Positions 35,438 to 44,199 of a stretch of DNA of 64,000 bases are shown in pieces (positions within the stretch are counted from its first letter, which is position 1; each line of letters starts with the position of its first letter). The translations under genes and the position numbers were made by a program. The stretch spans positions 372,001-436,000 of the forward strand of contig NZ_CAESCM010000001.1 of the NCBI RefSeq assembly GCF_903166585.1, read 5' to 3'. The notes beneath the pieces were generated by a model. That model made no database searches. It was not told where the DNA came from and saw nothing but the letters and a program-made list of their open reading frames with translations. Source of the DNA: Pedobacter ghigonis. Its GTDB lineage: Bacteria; Bacteroidota; Bacteroidia; Sphingobacteriales; Sphingobacteriaceae.

Positions 35438-35971
35438 ATGATTAATAAAAAAACTTTCTTTTTACTATTATTTTCCGCGATAACTTTCTCACTCAAAGCA
35501 CAAAAAGGTAACAATGGTCTTCAACTCTCGGTACAGGGAGCGATCCCGACAGGTAAACTTGCTAATGTTGTCAACATTGGCTTTGGAACTGCACTCAAGG
35601 GGCTATACGGTTTTGGAAAAACACCTCAACACCTGACACTAGAGGCGGGATACAACCGTTTCGAGGTAAAAAATATTCCCGCAACCAGTGATGCATACTA
35701 CTCGTCCATACCTTTATATGTAGGTTATCATGCTCGTTTGGGGAGAATAATACTTGAAGGCCAGGCAGGTACAGCGTTCAATCACGTTGAAGGTTCAGGC
35801 TCCTCCGGAAAGGTAAGCAGCAACCAGACTGCTTTTGGATGGGCCTTGGGTGCTGGCTATGTTTACAATGGATTTGAGTTGGGTGTGCGTTATCAAAACT
35901 CAGAGGCCGACACTGACACCTATGTTATCCGCTTCCTGGGTATACGCCTGGCCTATAACTTCACACTGTAA
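35438..35971 (+). CDS. Outer-membrane beta-barrel protein
   Basis: 177 residues from the ATG at 35438 (MINKKTFFLLLFSAITFSLKAQ, signal peptide); the frame is open upstream into the preceding gene but that part is not used. The mature protein alternates short hydrophobic strands with glycine turns (LQLSVQGAIPTG, GFGTALKGLYGFG, SIPLYVGYHARLG, AFGWALGAGYVYNG) and ends IRLAYNFTL with a terminal aromatic-x-L as in outer-membrane barrels. About eight strands, an OmpA/OmpX-sized barrel. Second gene of the secreted-protein operon. Confidence 0.85.
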   Translation: MINKKTFFLLLFSAITFSLKAQKGNNGLQLSVQGAIPTGKLANVVNIGFGTALKGLYGFGKTPQHLTLEAGYNRFEVKNIPATSDAYYSSIPLYVGYHARLGRIILEGQAGTAFNHVEGSGSSGKVSSNQTAFGWALGAGYVYNGFELGVRYQNSEADTDTYVIRFLGIRLAYNFTL

Positions 35972-35989
35972 CCAATCTTTTTATAAAAA

Positions 35990-36400
35990 ATGAAAACGCT
36001 AAAAATTTTAATCCAATCCTTTTTTCTTTTTGCTTTATCATTACCAGTCCTAGCGCAGGACAAACCTAACCAGGTTTACGTTATCAGGAGGACCGGTGAG
36101 ATGGGTTCAGCAGTAAACTTCAGAATATTTATTGATGATGTACTTGTATGCAAGATGAAAAATAAGCACTATTCTATACATGATCTTAAGCCTGGAGATC
36201 ACACCATTTATGTTACTGCAGGTGGTCTTCCCGATGAAAGAAAGCCAGTCCCAATTAAATTTACCGTTACTGAAGGAAAAGCCAATTACTTTCTGATCAA
36301 TAACGGCAATGAACTGATCGCCTCAGAGGTTACACAGTCCTCCGCAGAGCCGCTAATTGCAAAGAGCACTCAAGTTAAAGACTGCAAAACCCAAAAATAA
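35990..36400 (+). CDS. DUF2846-like secreted protein
   Basis: 136 residues with a signal peptide (LIQSFFLFALSLPVLAQ). The mature part is a single small beta sandwich: QVYVIRRTGEMGSAVNFRI, FIDDVLVCKMKNKHYSIHDL, PGDHTIYVTAGG and KFTVTEGKANYFLINNG. This order is that of the DUF2846 family, where a short ligand-like extension is displayed on a PEGA-like fold; the function is unknown. Last of three genes, followed by a terminator. Confidence 0.75.
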   Translation: MKTLKILIQSFFLFALSLPVLAQDKPNQVYVIRRTGEMGSAVNFRIFIDDVLVCKMKNKHYSIHDLKPGDHTIYVTAGGLPDERKPVPIKFTVTEGKANYFLINNGNELIASEVTQSSAEPLIAKSTQVKDCKTQK

Positions 36401-36410
36401 ATCTATCATT

Positions 36411-36446
36411 AAGCCCTAATCCTTGCAAACTGTCAGGTTAGGGCTT
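36411..36446 (+). terminator. Terminator hairpin after the secreted-protein operon
   Basis: AAGCCCTAA-TCCT and AGGTTAGGGCTT form a 9-bp stem with an inner extension, followed by CTCTT. The T-run is weak. Confidence 0.65.
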
Positions 36447-36579
36447 CTCTTAACTACCAAAACTGCTTACTTTAACGCAGACACTCTGGATTACTTATCC
36501 AAACCTTAAAAAATTAGGTCACCAAACATTTCCCCTGACACAAAATGCAATTAACCATCTTTTTAGCAATGCTTGCGTA

Positions 36580-37286
36580 TTAAGATTCCACTGATTTACT
36601 CCATTCTGACTTCTCACATTTGGGGCAATTCTTAAAATTTATTTTCTCAGTCAGGTATTGCGTGCAACCGCAATTCCTACAGCTATAATACATCTTTTGA
36701 GGTACAACACCTCCAAATGAAAAGACAATGGACCAAGGGTGCTTCTCATCGCGATGCAGTCCCAGTCCAGGGGTAATTTCCAGTTTAGGGTAACACCAGA
36801 CCGATACCAATCGCGAGGTTTCGAAAAACGCGTTCTTAACCTGCCCTAACTGTTCGATATCCTTACTCCTTAAAAATCAGAAGAGATCTTCTTGACTGAG
36901 ATTATTACGTTCCAGCGAACTATTTATAATTAAACCGTCTCTCGCCAGGCAGTCTGCCTGTCCTTCCATAAAAGCTTCCAAAGGTTTATTCCTGTTGATG
37001 ATACATTCTGCTGCCGTTTGCAGTAAGGCCACAGCCGTAATTAACACCATTCCATGAATAATTGGAACATCTTTGCCGATCATAGCCCCCCACTGTCGAT
37101 CCGAAACAAATAATGATTGCAAGTTCTAATGTAGATAGCTGCCCCATACTACGCTTTCCCAAAAAACGGAGCAGAAGTATTGTACGCATACGTGACTGTA
37201 GTCCGGAAGAGGATCTCCAGCAGAAAGCCGTATGGAAGATCTCCGAAAAATATTCTATGAAAATCAAATGTTTTAAAATCCTCCAT
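36580..37286 (-). pseudogene. DUF421 (YetF-type) membrane protein, broken by two frameshifts and one stop
   Basis: Joining three frames gives one full DUF421 protein. From the ATG at 37286: MEDFKTFDFHRIFFGDLPYG and FLLEILFRTTVTYAY, then a frameshift near 37170 into ILLLRFLGKRSMGQLSTLEL and AIIICFGSTVG. A second frameshift lies at the six-C run 37086-37091 (one extra base), followed by DVPIIHGMVLITAVALLQ and SLERNNLSQEDLF. An in-frame TGA at 36877-36879 precedes FLRSKDIEQLGQVKNAFFET, and the end has a zinc-ribbon-like CRNCGC...CPKC. The order (FGD...LLR, LRF.GKR...QLS, LSQEDL, GIE.L.QVK.A) is the family's. With three lesions it is a pseudogene unless the sequence has errors. Confidence 0.82.
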
Positions 37287-37510
37287 TGGCAATAAATATT
37301 AGACGGCTTGCAAAAAGAACACTGATTTTTCTTAAAAAGTTTTCAGGTGCAGCAAAACTGTCTTCTAGGTAAGGATCAATTTCTTATCTTATGCAAGAGC
37401 CATAACATGTTATACAATGCTCAACGGGTCATTCAAAGTTGACGGCTAAGCCAGCAATGTAAAAGAATGTTTTACCCAAACCTTTCAATGCTGATCATGG
37501 TTCTATAAGT

Positions 37511-38005
37511 ATGGAAAACATCGATTCAATCACTATACCTGCTGCCCGCAAGGGAGAAATTGAAGTATTAAAAGAACTGATCAACCGAGGTGCTGACCTG
37601 GAGCATCGCGATGAGAAAGGCTATACGCCTTTGATTATTGCCTGCTACAACAATCAGTTTGAGGCTGCCAAATTACTCATTGAAGGGGGAGCTAAAATCG
37701 ATGCGGCAGATTATGGCGGAAATACCGCCCTTATGGGAGTGGCTTTTAAGGGCTATGTAGATATTGCCAGGCTTCTTATCGACAATGGTGCATCTGTTGA
37801 TATTAAACACGGAAATGGTGGCACCGCGCTTATGTTTGCAGCCATGTTCGGAAGAAACGAAGTACTATCTTTACTTATAGAGAATGGAGCAGATTTAACA
37901 TTGGCTGACTTGCGTGGCCAAACTGCTTTGGACTATGCAGCACTGCAAGGGAATGAGCCCGGGGCAAAAATACTTACAGCGGCCAGCGGTGCGCTAATCC
38001 GCTAA
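37511..38005 (+). CDS. Ankyrin-repeat protein
   Basis: 164 residues made of about four ankyrin repeats of 33 residues (units ending in GADLEHRDEKGYTPLIIAC, GAKIDAADYGGNTALMGVA, GASVDIKHGNGGTALMFAA, GADLTLADLRGQTALDYAA). No signal peptide. Small ankyrin proteins next to catalase genes are known to protect or help catalase in Pseudomonas (AnkB beside KatB); the position here, convergent with the katE group, fits such a role but is inference. Its last 12 bases overlap the 3' end of the opposite-strand 202-residue gene. Confidence 0.92.
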   Translation: MENIDSITIPAARKGEIEVLKELINRGADLEHRDEKGYTPLIIACYNNQFEAAKLLIEGGAKIDAADYGGNTALMGVAFKGYVDIARLLIDNGASVDIKHGNGGTALMFAAMFGRNEVLSLLIENGADLTLADLRGQTALDYAALQGNEPGAKILTAASGALIR

Positions 38006-38602
38006 AAAAGCTTTGACCAGAATTTTCCACTGTGGATAGGACAAACCCAGCTTTGCAGCAATGCCGACGGCAAAGTTCCTTCCCTTGTCAAGCAGCCTTT
38101 GAGCATCTGTATTGGCCACCTCATTACGGCCATGTTCTTCAGCAAAAACTTCATTTCCACTGCGCCGGATTATAAAAGTAGAGGTGGCAATATCTTTTAA
38201 GAAATGTGCAATTTCCGTGCTGCCTGATACTGGGTGCGCTGAAGGCCTTACAGTCATCGCCAACCCATGGTCATCTTCTCTCTCAAAGCTTTTAATTTGT
38301 TCAATTTTTACCCAGTCGTAGCCCATACCTGCCATCGTCCCTGGACCAGGAAGATCGATGCGGATATAATCCCCCTGCTTAGCTTCTCTTTCTATCCTAA
38401 TACCCGAAGGGGAAATAAGCTGAAAGGCTGATACACCAGCCAAGCTGCCCCATCTGTTTACATTCAGCAACCGCTCGCAGCCAAGACGATATACCCTAAT
38501 CGCTTCTTCAACATTCTGGCTGCTGCGCCTTTGCTCAGCATCCATACTACTACCCTGATACTGATCTGGGATAAGGCTGTCGATATTTTCTTCAACTTTC
38601 AT
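37994..38602 (-). CDS. Hypothetical protein (202 residues)
   Basis: Starts MKVEENIDSLIPDQYQG, no signal peptide. The central part reads as beta strands (AFQLISPSGIRIEREAKQGD, YIRIDLPGPGTMAGMGYDWVKIEQI), a layout like a small nucleic-acid- or lipid-binding beta barrel, and the end has a helix with GRNFAVGIAAKLGLSYPQWKILV. No family recognised. Third gene in the DUF892-katE run (56 bases after katE), so probably part of the stress operon. Confidence 0.65.
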   Translation of the reverse strand: MKVEENIDSLIPDQYQGSSMDAEQRRSSQNVEEAIRVYRLGCERLLNVNRWGSLAGVSAFQLISPSGIRIEREAKQGDYIRIDLPGPGTMAGMGYDWVKIEQIKSFEREDDHGLAMTVRPSAHPVSGSTEIAHFLKDIATSTFIIRRSGNEVFAEEHGRNEVANTDAQRLLDKGRNFAVGIAAKLGLSYPQWKILVKAFLAD

Positions 38603-38610
38603 AACATTTT

Positions 38611-38660
38611 TAGTTTAAGTTGATGGGGAAACGAACATCCCCATCAGTATATTCTAAACT
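38611..38660 (-). terminator. Hairpin between katE and the 202-residue gene
   Basis: TGATGGGG (38621-38628) pairs with CCCCATCA (38639-38646), and TAGTTTA/TAAACTA extends the stem outward. There is no T-run on the minus strand, so it may only attenuate or stabilise the mRNA. Confidence 0.4.
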
Positions 38661-40851
38661 AGGCTGGAATTTTTCTGGGGTTCTCCCGATCCCAGAACCT
38701 GTGAAGCGCAATCATTTCCTTAAATAAGTCAATCAACTTTGCTATATCGCCTGAAACAACAACCCCTTCCCTCAATGCCGTTTCTTTAGTATATTCGGCA
38801 GGCAGTTTCTTATAAAAATAAGTGGCTTCAAGCACCTGTAGTGCCTGCTCATCTGCTGCAATAGCTTTACAATGCTTAAATGCTTCATTCAAAAAATGTA
38901 TCGCATTGGCCTCAGCCTCCAGTGTGGCTACAGAATTGGTTCCACCTGGAAGATAAACTGCATCATACAAAACTGAAGCAGCTGTTAGCAAACTCTCATC
39001 AGGAGTAATCTTCATATCCTCTTTTGAAATCAACTCACCGAGTTTAGGAGCGATAATATGTACCACAGCTCCTTCTGCAACCAGCGCGTCTTTTACTTTG
39101 CTTAGCGATCCACCATCAACCCCGTCGGCAGCCAATATAGCGATTTTACGGGTCTTAATTGTATCCTTGATCGTTCCTGCCATACTAAGGGCCGGTGATT
39201 TAGATAAGCTTCCTTCAGGATTCATAGAGGCGTAATCTGATTTTTTTCCGTCAGCTGGAATACTTTTGTTTAGCTCTTCCAATGGGATTTCAGGGATATG
39301 GAGGCCAAGGGCAAAAGCCACCTCACCTGCAAGTCCTTTATCAATCTGGGAAAGTATGGCAAGCATCCGCTCACGCACTGCCAGAGTTTTCACCTTACCT
39401 AACTCAAAACTAAGGGCATCGATGATATGGTTTTTCTCTGGGTCGCTCTGGGAATTAAAGAACAAGCGTGCCTGGGAAAAATGATCAAAAAAACTCCTGC
39501 TCCTCGCCCTGATCTTTTTGGCATCGATACGCTCGTTGTAACTCGTAAACCCGCCTTCAGCAGCTTTCACCTGCTGGGGATCATTACCTGCTATCCCGTT
39601 AGGGCCGTAACTGGTCTTCCCCCTGTTGATCGTTTGGCGCATATAACCATCACGCTGGTTATTATGCACTGCAACAACGGGTCTATTGATCGGAATCTCA
39701 TGGAAATTAGGGCCGCCCAAACGGATTAATTGGGTATCGGTATAGGAAAATAATCTTCCCTGAAGAAGCGGATCATTGGTAAAGTCAATTCCCGGAACAA
39801 TATGCCCAACGTGAAAAGCCACCTGTTCGGTCTCTGCAAAAAAGTTATCCGGATTCCTGTTTAGGGTCATCTTACCAATGCGCTCTACCGGTACAAGTTC
39901 CTCTGGGATCAGCTTGGTAGGATCAAGGATATCGAAATCAAATTTGAATTCATCCTTTTCCGGTACGATCTGTAAGCCTAGCTCCCACTCGGGAAATGCA
40001 CCGGCTTCAATTGCATCCCAAAGGTCCCTTCTATGGAAATCTGGATCTTTGCCGGATATATTTTGTGCCTCGTCCCAGGCCACTGAATGTACGCCCAACA
40101 AAGGCTTCCAATGGAACTTAACAAAGTTAGACTCCCCACGTGCGTTTACCAAACGGAAGGTATGTACCCCAAAACCTTCCATCATACGATAACTGCGAGG
40201 TAAAGCGCGATCACTCATCGCCCACATAACCATATGCGCCGATTCCGGCAACTGGGAAATAAAATCCCAAAAAGTATCGTGTGCTGAGGCCGCCTGAGGC
40301 ATCTCATTATCCGGCTCAGGCTTTACCGCGTGGATCAGGTCGGGGAATTTAATGGCATCCTGGATAAAAAATACGGGCATGTTATTACCAACTAGGTCAA
40401 AGTTTCCCTCCTGGGTATAGAACTTCACGGCAAACCCGCGCACATCACGGGCCAGATCTGTCGACCCCCTGGATCCTGCAACAGTAGAAAAACGGACAAA
40501 AACCGGTGTTTCTGCTCCTGGATCACATAGGAAGGCAGCGCGTGTAATCGCTGATAAATCCTCATATACTTTGAATACACCATGAGCGGCAGATCCACGG
40601 GCATGTACAATCCGTTCAGGTATTCGCTCGTGGTCAAAATGGGTGATTTTCTCCCGCAGGATAAAATCTTCCAGAAGTGTTGCGCCCCTATCTCCCGCCT
40701 TTAGTGAATTTTGATCATCATTTATGCTCAGGCCATGGTTTGTGGTCATGGGCTGGCCTGTGGCATCTGTCACAAAAGTCTCGAGTAGATCGCTCTTAAC
40801 ATTTTGCTGCTTTATAGCTACAGGTTTTGATTTTTGATTTTGTTTTGCCAT
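38659..40851 (-). CDS. katE: Large-subunit catalase HPII (KatE type)
   Basis: 730 residues (E. coli HPII 753). Visible: RIVHARGSAAHGVF (distal histidine), DLVGNNMPVFFIQD (distal asparagine) and the proximal RLFSYTDTQLIRLGGPNF with the heme tyrosine. The C-terminal 150 residues (KIAILAADGVDGGSLSKVKDAL, LPGGTNSVATLEAEA) are the flavodoxin/DJ-1-like domain found only in large-subunit catalases. It decomposes hydrogen peroxide in the cytoplasm; the first 40 residues are basic and disordered as usual. Cotranscribed with the DUF892 gene 11 bases upstream. Confidence 0.96.
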   Translation of the reverse strand: MAKQNQKSKPVAIKQQNVKSDLLETFVTDATGQPMTTNHGLSINDDQNSLKAGDRGATLLEDFILREKITHFDHERIPERIVHARGSAAHGVFKVYEDLSAITRAAFLCDPGAETPVFVRFSTVAGSRGSTDLARDVRGFAVKFYTQEGNFDLVGNNMPVFFIQDAIKFPDLIHAVKPEPDNEMPQAASAHDTFWDFISQLPESAHMVMWAMSDRALPRSYRMMEGFGVHTFRLVNARGESNFVKFHWKPLLGVHSVAWDEAQNISGKDPDFHRRDLWDAIEAGAFPEWELGLQIVPEKDEFKFDFDILDPTKLIPEELVPVERIGKMTLNRNPDNFFAETEQVAFHVGHIVPGIDFTNDPLLQGRLFSYTDTQLIRLGGPNFHEIPINRPVVAVHNNQRDGYMRQTINRGKTSYGPNGIAGNDPQQVKAAEGGFTSYNERIDAKKIRARSRSFFDHFSQARLFFNSQSDPEKNHIIDALSFELGKVKTLAVRERMLAILSQIDKGLAGEVAFALGLHIPEIPLEELNKSIPADGKKSDYASMNPEGSLSKSPALSMAGTIKDTIKTRKIAILAADGVDGGSLSKVKDALVAEGAVVHIIAPKLGELISKEDMKITPDESLLTAASVLYDAVYLPGGTNSVATLEAEANAIHFLNEAFKHCKAIAADEQALQVLEATYFYKKLPAEYTKETALREGVVVSGDIAKLIDLFKEMIALHRFWDRENPRKIPA

Positions 40852-40862
40852 GTTTTCTGAAT

Positions 40863-41417
40863 TTAAGCCTCCTGGGACGCTTTGTAGTTAATATCCTTTT
40901 CTGCCACTTCGGTAAGTTTTTGATCTGCTTTTTTCTCCTCTTCTAGCGTCTGCGCTAAAATTTCCGCAACCTGCTCAAGACCAAGCGTAAAGGCTAATTG
41001 ATGCAGCCCTCCATAACTTGCTATCTCGTAATGCTCCACCTTCTGGCAGGCTAAGATGATGCCTACATCCCTTGTCGCCGTTCCTGCGGGCGTTTCTTCT
41101 ACAATCCCCTCCGCCTCTTTGCTTAGCCCTTCCATCGCATCACACTTTTTTGCTATCGCCTTCTCTCCCAGCAGCTCAAAGATCTGCTCAAGTCTGGACA
41201 CATGTACCTGGGTTTCCTTCAAGTGTGATTCAATTGCCTTTTTTAACCCAGCGGAAGTTGCAGCGGACATCATTTTAGGCAAGGCTTTCACCAAATGGTT
41301 TTCTGCCCAATACAAATCTGAGATGGAATCTTTGAATAACTCTTTAAGTGCGGGCGACTGCTGCACTGAAGTTTGGGCAGCAAATTTTGGACCGCTGCCA
41401 GTTTCATTTTTCGTCAT
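40863..41417 (-). CDS. DUF892 (YciE/YciF) ferritin-like protein
   Basis: 184 residues. A four-helix bundle of the DUF892 family: LKELFKDSISDLYWAENHLV (iron-ligand E/D...E), HLKETQVHVSRLEQIFELLG (E...H), VEHYEIASYGGLHQLA (E...H/Y) and TLEEEKKADQKLTEVAE (E). All expected carboxylate and histidine ligands are present. The N-terminal 20 residues are a variable tail. YciE/YciF proteins are diiron proteins of the general stress response, often beside manganese or heme catalases. First gene of the DUF892-katE-202aa run. Confidence 0.9.
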   Translation of the reverse strand: MTKNETGSGPKFAAQTSVQQSPALKELFKDSISDLYWAENHLVKALPKMMSAATSAGLKKAIESHLKETQVHVSRLEQIFELLGEKAIAKKCDAMEGLSKEAEGIVEETPAGTATRDVGIILACQKVEHYEIASYGGLHQLAFTLGLEQVAEILAQTLEEEKKADQKLTEVAEKDINYKASQEA

Positions 41418-41550
41418 GGTATGTTCTGTTAAGGTATAGTGTTGATAGAACCTGAATTTGACGATAAAGTTTTGCCAATTTTTAAGCTAAAGCACACAAA
41501 ATCAAACAAGATCAGGATCGCGCTAGTTTATCCTTCAAATGAAAACATCT

Positions 41551-41745
41551 ATGAAAACGTCTGTAATCTGGAGCGGAATATCCAACCATTCAATCGAACA
41601 CTGCCTAATCGAAGAAAATCAAGCGGGAAACCTTATTAGTTCTACCATCATTGGGACTTATCAAAAACAGATTTATAAGATAGATTACCGCATCCAAACA
41701 GATAAATATTGGAACAGGCTATCGGTGAAGCTTACGTTAAGCTAG
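41551..41745 (+). pseudogene. Truncated putative glycolipid-binding domain protein (PF06475-like)
   Basis: 64 residues from the ATG at 41551 (MKTSVIWSGISNHSIEH). The pattern W.G....S.EHC...E...GN.....IIG....Q.YKI.YRI..D..W...SV matches the N-terminal third of the putative glycolipid-binding family, whose members are about 180-200 residues. It stops right after SVKLTLS and the rest is not found downstream. The truncation suggests gene decay. Confidence 0.5.
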
Positions 41746-41819
41746 GACTTATCGCACAACGACACGTACATCCGTAACTAAAAAAATCAACAAAACCGCC
41801 AATTTATTGTTTACGAGTA

Positions 41820-43250
41820 ATGAGAATACTGCTTACCGGTGCCACCGGATATATAGGAAAAAGACTCTTGCCCGTTCTCATCGAAATGGGGCACGAAGTG
41901 CTTTGTGCCGTACGCGACACAGCTAGGCTCGACATCCACCAATATGAAAGGGATCAGGTGAAGACCTTCCAGGCAGACTTATACGATCTAACTTCACTTG
42001 AAAAGCTACCAAAAGATATCGATGCAGCGTACTACCTTGTCCACTCGATGAGCTCGGCAGGCGATTTTTCGAGTGCTGAACTCTCTTCCGCTGAAAATTT
42101 CATTAAGTATCTAAACAATACCAGCGCAAAACAGCTTATCTATCTTTCCGGCATTGTTAACGAAAAACAGCTCAGCACACATTTGAAAAGTAGAAAAGCT
42201 GTGGAAGAAGTCCTGGGCAAGGGTAAAACTCCATTGACCGCACTGAGGGCTGGCATCATCATTGGCTCAGGCAGCGCCTCCTTCGAAATCATCCGAGATT
42301 TAGTGGAAAAACTACCAGTAATGGTCGCTCCCAAGTGGCTGAAAACAAGATGCCAACCCATTGCCATCCGTAATGTTATCCAGCTGCTAACAGGTGTTCT
42401 AGATAAAGAAAAGACCCTTGGTAAACATTTTGACATTTATGGCCCCGATCTATTGACCTATAAGGAAATGCTCGAACAATTTGCTGAAGTCAGGAAACTC
42501 AAAAGGAAGATTATTATTGTCCCCGTGTTCTCGCCCAAACTGTCCTCCTATTGGCTCTATTTTGTAACCTCCACTTCCTATTCCCTAGCAAGGAACCTGG
42601 TTGACAGCATGAAAATTGATGTTATTCCCGAAAAGAACGACCTATCGAAAGACCTGAACATTCAGCCAATCCCATATAAAGCGGCCATCGAGATGGCCTT
42701 TGAAAAGATCGAACAGAATCTGGTATTATCAAGCTGGAAAGACTCTCCTTCAAACCGCATCTTTCAAAATGGAATGTCAGAACATATCCAGGTACCAAAG
42801 TTCGGTGTACTCACCGACAAGCAAACCATGCAAACAAACAACACCGAGATAGCACTTGACCGCATTTTTTCCATCGGAGGAAGTAACGGCTGGTATTATG
42901 GGGATTGGTTATGGGATTTTCGCGGATTTCTCGATCGCCTCTTCGGCGGTGTGGGATTAAGGCGTGGGAGGAGAAACGCAAAAGAAACTTCGCCTGGAGA
43001 AGCACTGGACTTCTGGCGGGTGATCCTATCCGATAGAAGCCAAAAACGCCTCCTGTTATATGCTGAGATGAAGCTTCCTGGCGAGGCCTGGCTGGAATTC
43101 TGCATCGACAAGGAGAACTGTGTGCATCAAATCGCCACCTTCCGCCCGCTGGGAATATCAGGAAGGCTATACTGGATCGCAATGCTGCCTTTTCATTATT
43201 TTATATTCAGGGGAATGCTAAGAAAAATTGCAGCCGAGCACTCGTTATAA
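41820..43250 (+). CDS. SDR-type NAD(P)-binding protein fused to DUF2867
   Basis: 476 residues. An atypical extended SDR domain (residues 1-300): GATGYIGKRLLP nucleotide motif, AAYYLVHSMSS, QLIYLSGIV and the ALRAGIIIGSGSASFEI segment. The C-terminal part (about 330-476) with FSIGGSNGWYYGDWLWDFRG, LDRLFGGVGLRRGRR and DFWRVILSD is DUF2867. This fusion is common in bacteria; the substrate is unknown (proposed links to quinone or lipid metabolism are not proven). Start is the ATG at 41820, with a poor ribosome binding site. Ends in a single hydrophobic segment (YWIAMLPFHYFIF). Confidence 0.9.
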   Translation: MRILLTGATGYIGKRLLPVLIEMGHEVLCAVRDTARLDIHQYERDQVKTFQADLYDLTSLEKLPKDIDAAYYLVHSMSSAGDFSSAELSSAENFIKYLNNTSAKQLIYLSGIVNEKQLSTHLKSRKAVEEVLGKGKTPLTALRAGIIIGSGSASFEIIRDLVEKLPVMVAPKWLKTRCQPIAIRNVIQLLTGVLDKEKTLGKHFDIYGPDLLTYKEMLEQFAEVRKLKRKIIIVPVFSPKLSSYWLYFVTSTSYSLARNLVDSMKIDVIPEKNDLSKDLNIQPIPYKAAIEMAFEKIEQNLVLSSWKDSPSNRIFQNGMSEHIQVPKFGVLTDKQTMQTNNTEIALDRIFSIGGSNGWYYGDWLWDFRGFLDRLFGGVGLRRGRRNAKETSPGEALDFWRVILSDRSQKRLLLYAEMKLPGEAWLEFCIDKENCVHQIATFRPLGISGRLYWIAMLPFHYFIFRGMLRKIAAEHSL

Positions 43251-44199
43251 AAAAGAAACGGAGATAAAACTAAGTTCTATCCCCGTCATCTAAATTAACG
43301 CTCTCGGTATAAATAACGGAAATAAATTTTAGATTATTGCCCTTGTTGGAAAATAAAATCAGCTGCCTGGCTTGCAAAACATTCCGACGGTCAAATCAAC
43401 GCAAGAGAGCAAATCTAATCTGGAGTGAGGCAAAGCGCGAGGCTTGGCGCGGGCTCAATTAGACTTATCCGCAGCCAAAACACACCTAAAATCCTTAATT
43501 TTGGCTGTAGATAAAAAAGCATACACAGCCAAAAAGAGTAAAATAGTACAAACTTGGCTGGCAATATTTTTCAAAAAACTCAATAAAGCAACGAATTCCT
43601 TGTCATCTCCCTTAAGCTCTCTTGGGAAACTAAAGAGATTACTGATTTGCGCTCAGAAAGGAACTGGCCAAGTGTCACCAAATTTATCTGCACCTCAGCA
43701 TAGTTGAGAGCATACTCAGGGCTTTACAATTAATATGAAGAAGGGAACATTTTTGAGCGGCTTATTTAAGCCATTTTTCATAAGCAAAAATAACATCATA
43801 AATAGTCAATATTAGACTAGTTTTATGCTGAGTTCCCCTCTATTTTTATCGACATTGTTAATTGACAGATAGAAGAGAAACAACACACTAAAGATTTTGA
43901 ATTGGTTTTAAAGCACTATTCCAAACTGTTTAAACCAAATTGATTGCCTTGGTTCCGCCAATTTACAATATAACGGAATCAATTGTAAATTAATTGGTTA
44001 TTGATTTTTTGTTTTTTTTCGCGAAATTAGATTAATGCCTTCAGGTTTTTCAACATAAGTGAAAAACATGTTTTAAAGGGCTATTTTTTTTAATTTCCTG
44101 TTACGAAACCAATCCAAAGCATTACTGATATGAATGGTTTAAAACATTTCAGGTAAGCATTGAATTAAGGTTTCTTATAACCATTTATAAACCCTGCTT
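43251..44199. other. Long intergenic region upstream of the cytochrome/DUF1501 operon
   Basis: About 950 AT-rich bases. An 87-codon frame at 43444-43707 is lysine-rich and not protein-like. A CAGCCAAAA motif recurs near 43474 and 43545, with TTTTGGCTG near 43499. The operon promoter must be here. No supported gene. Confidence 0.4.

Noticed and set aside
43444..43707. 87-codon lysine-rich frame
   Set aside because: Composition reflects AT-rich DNA; no start signal or family.
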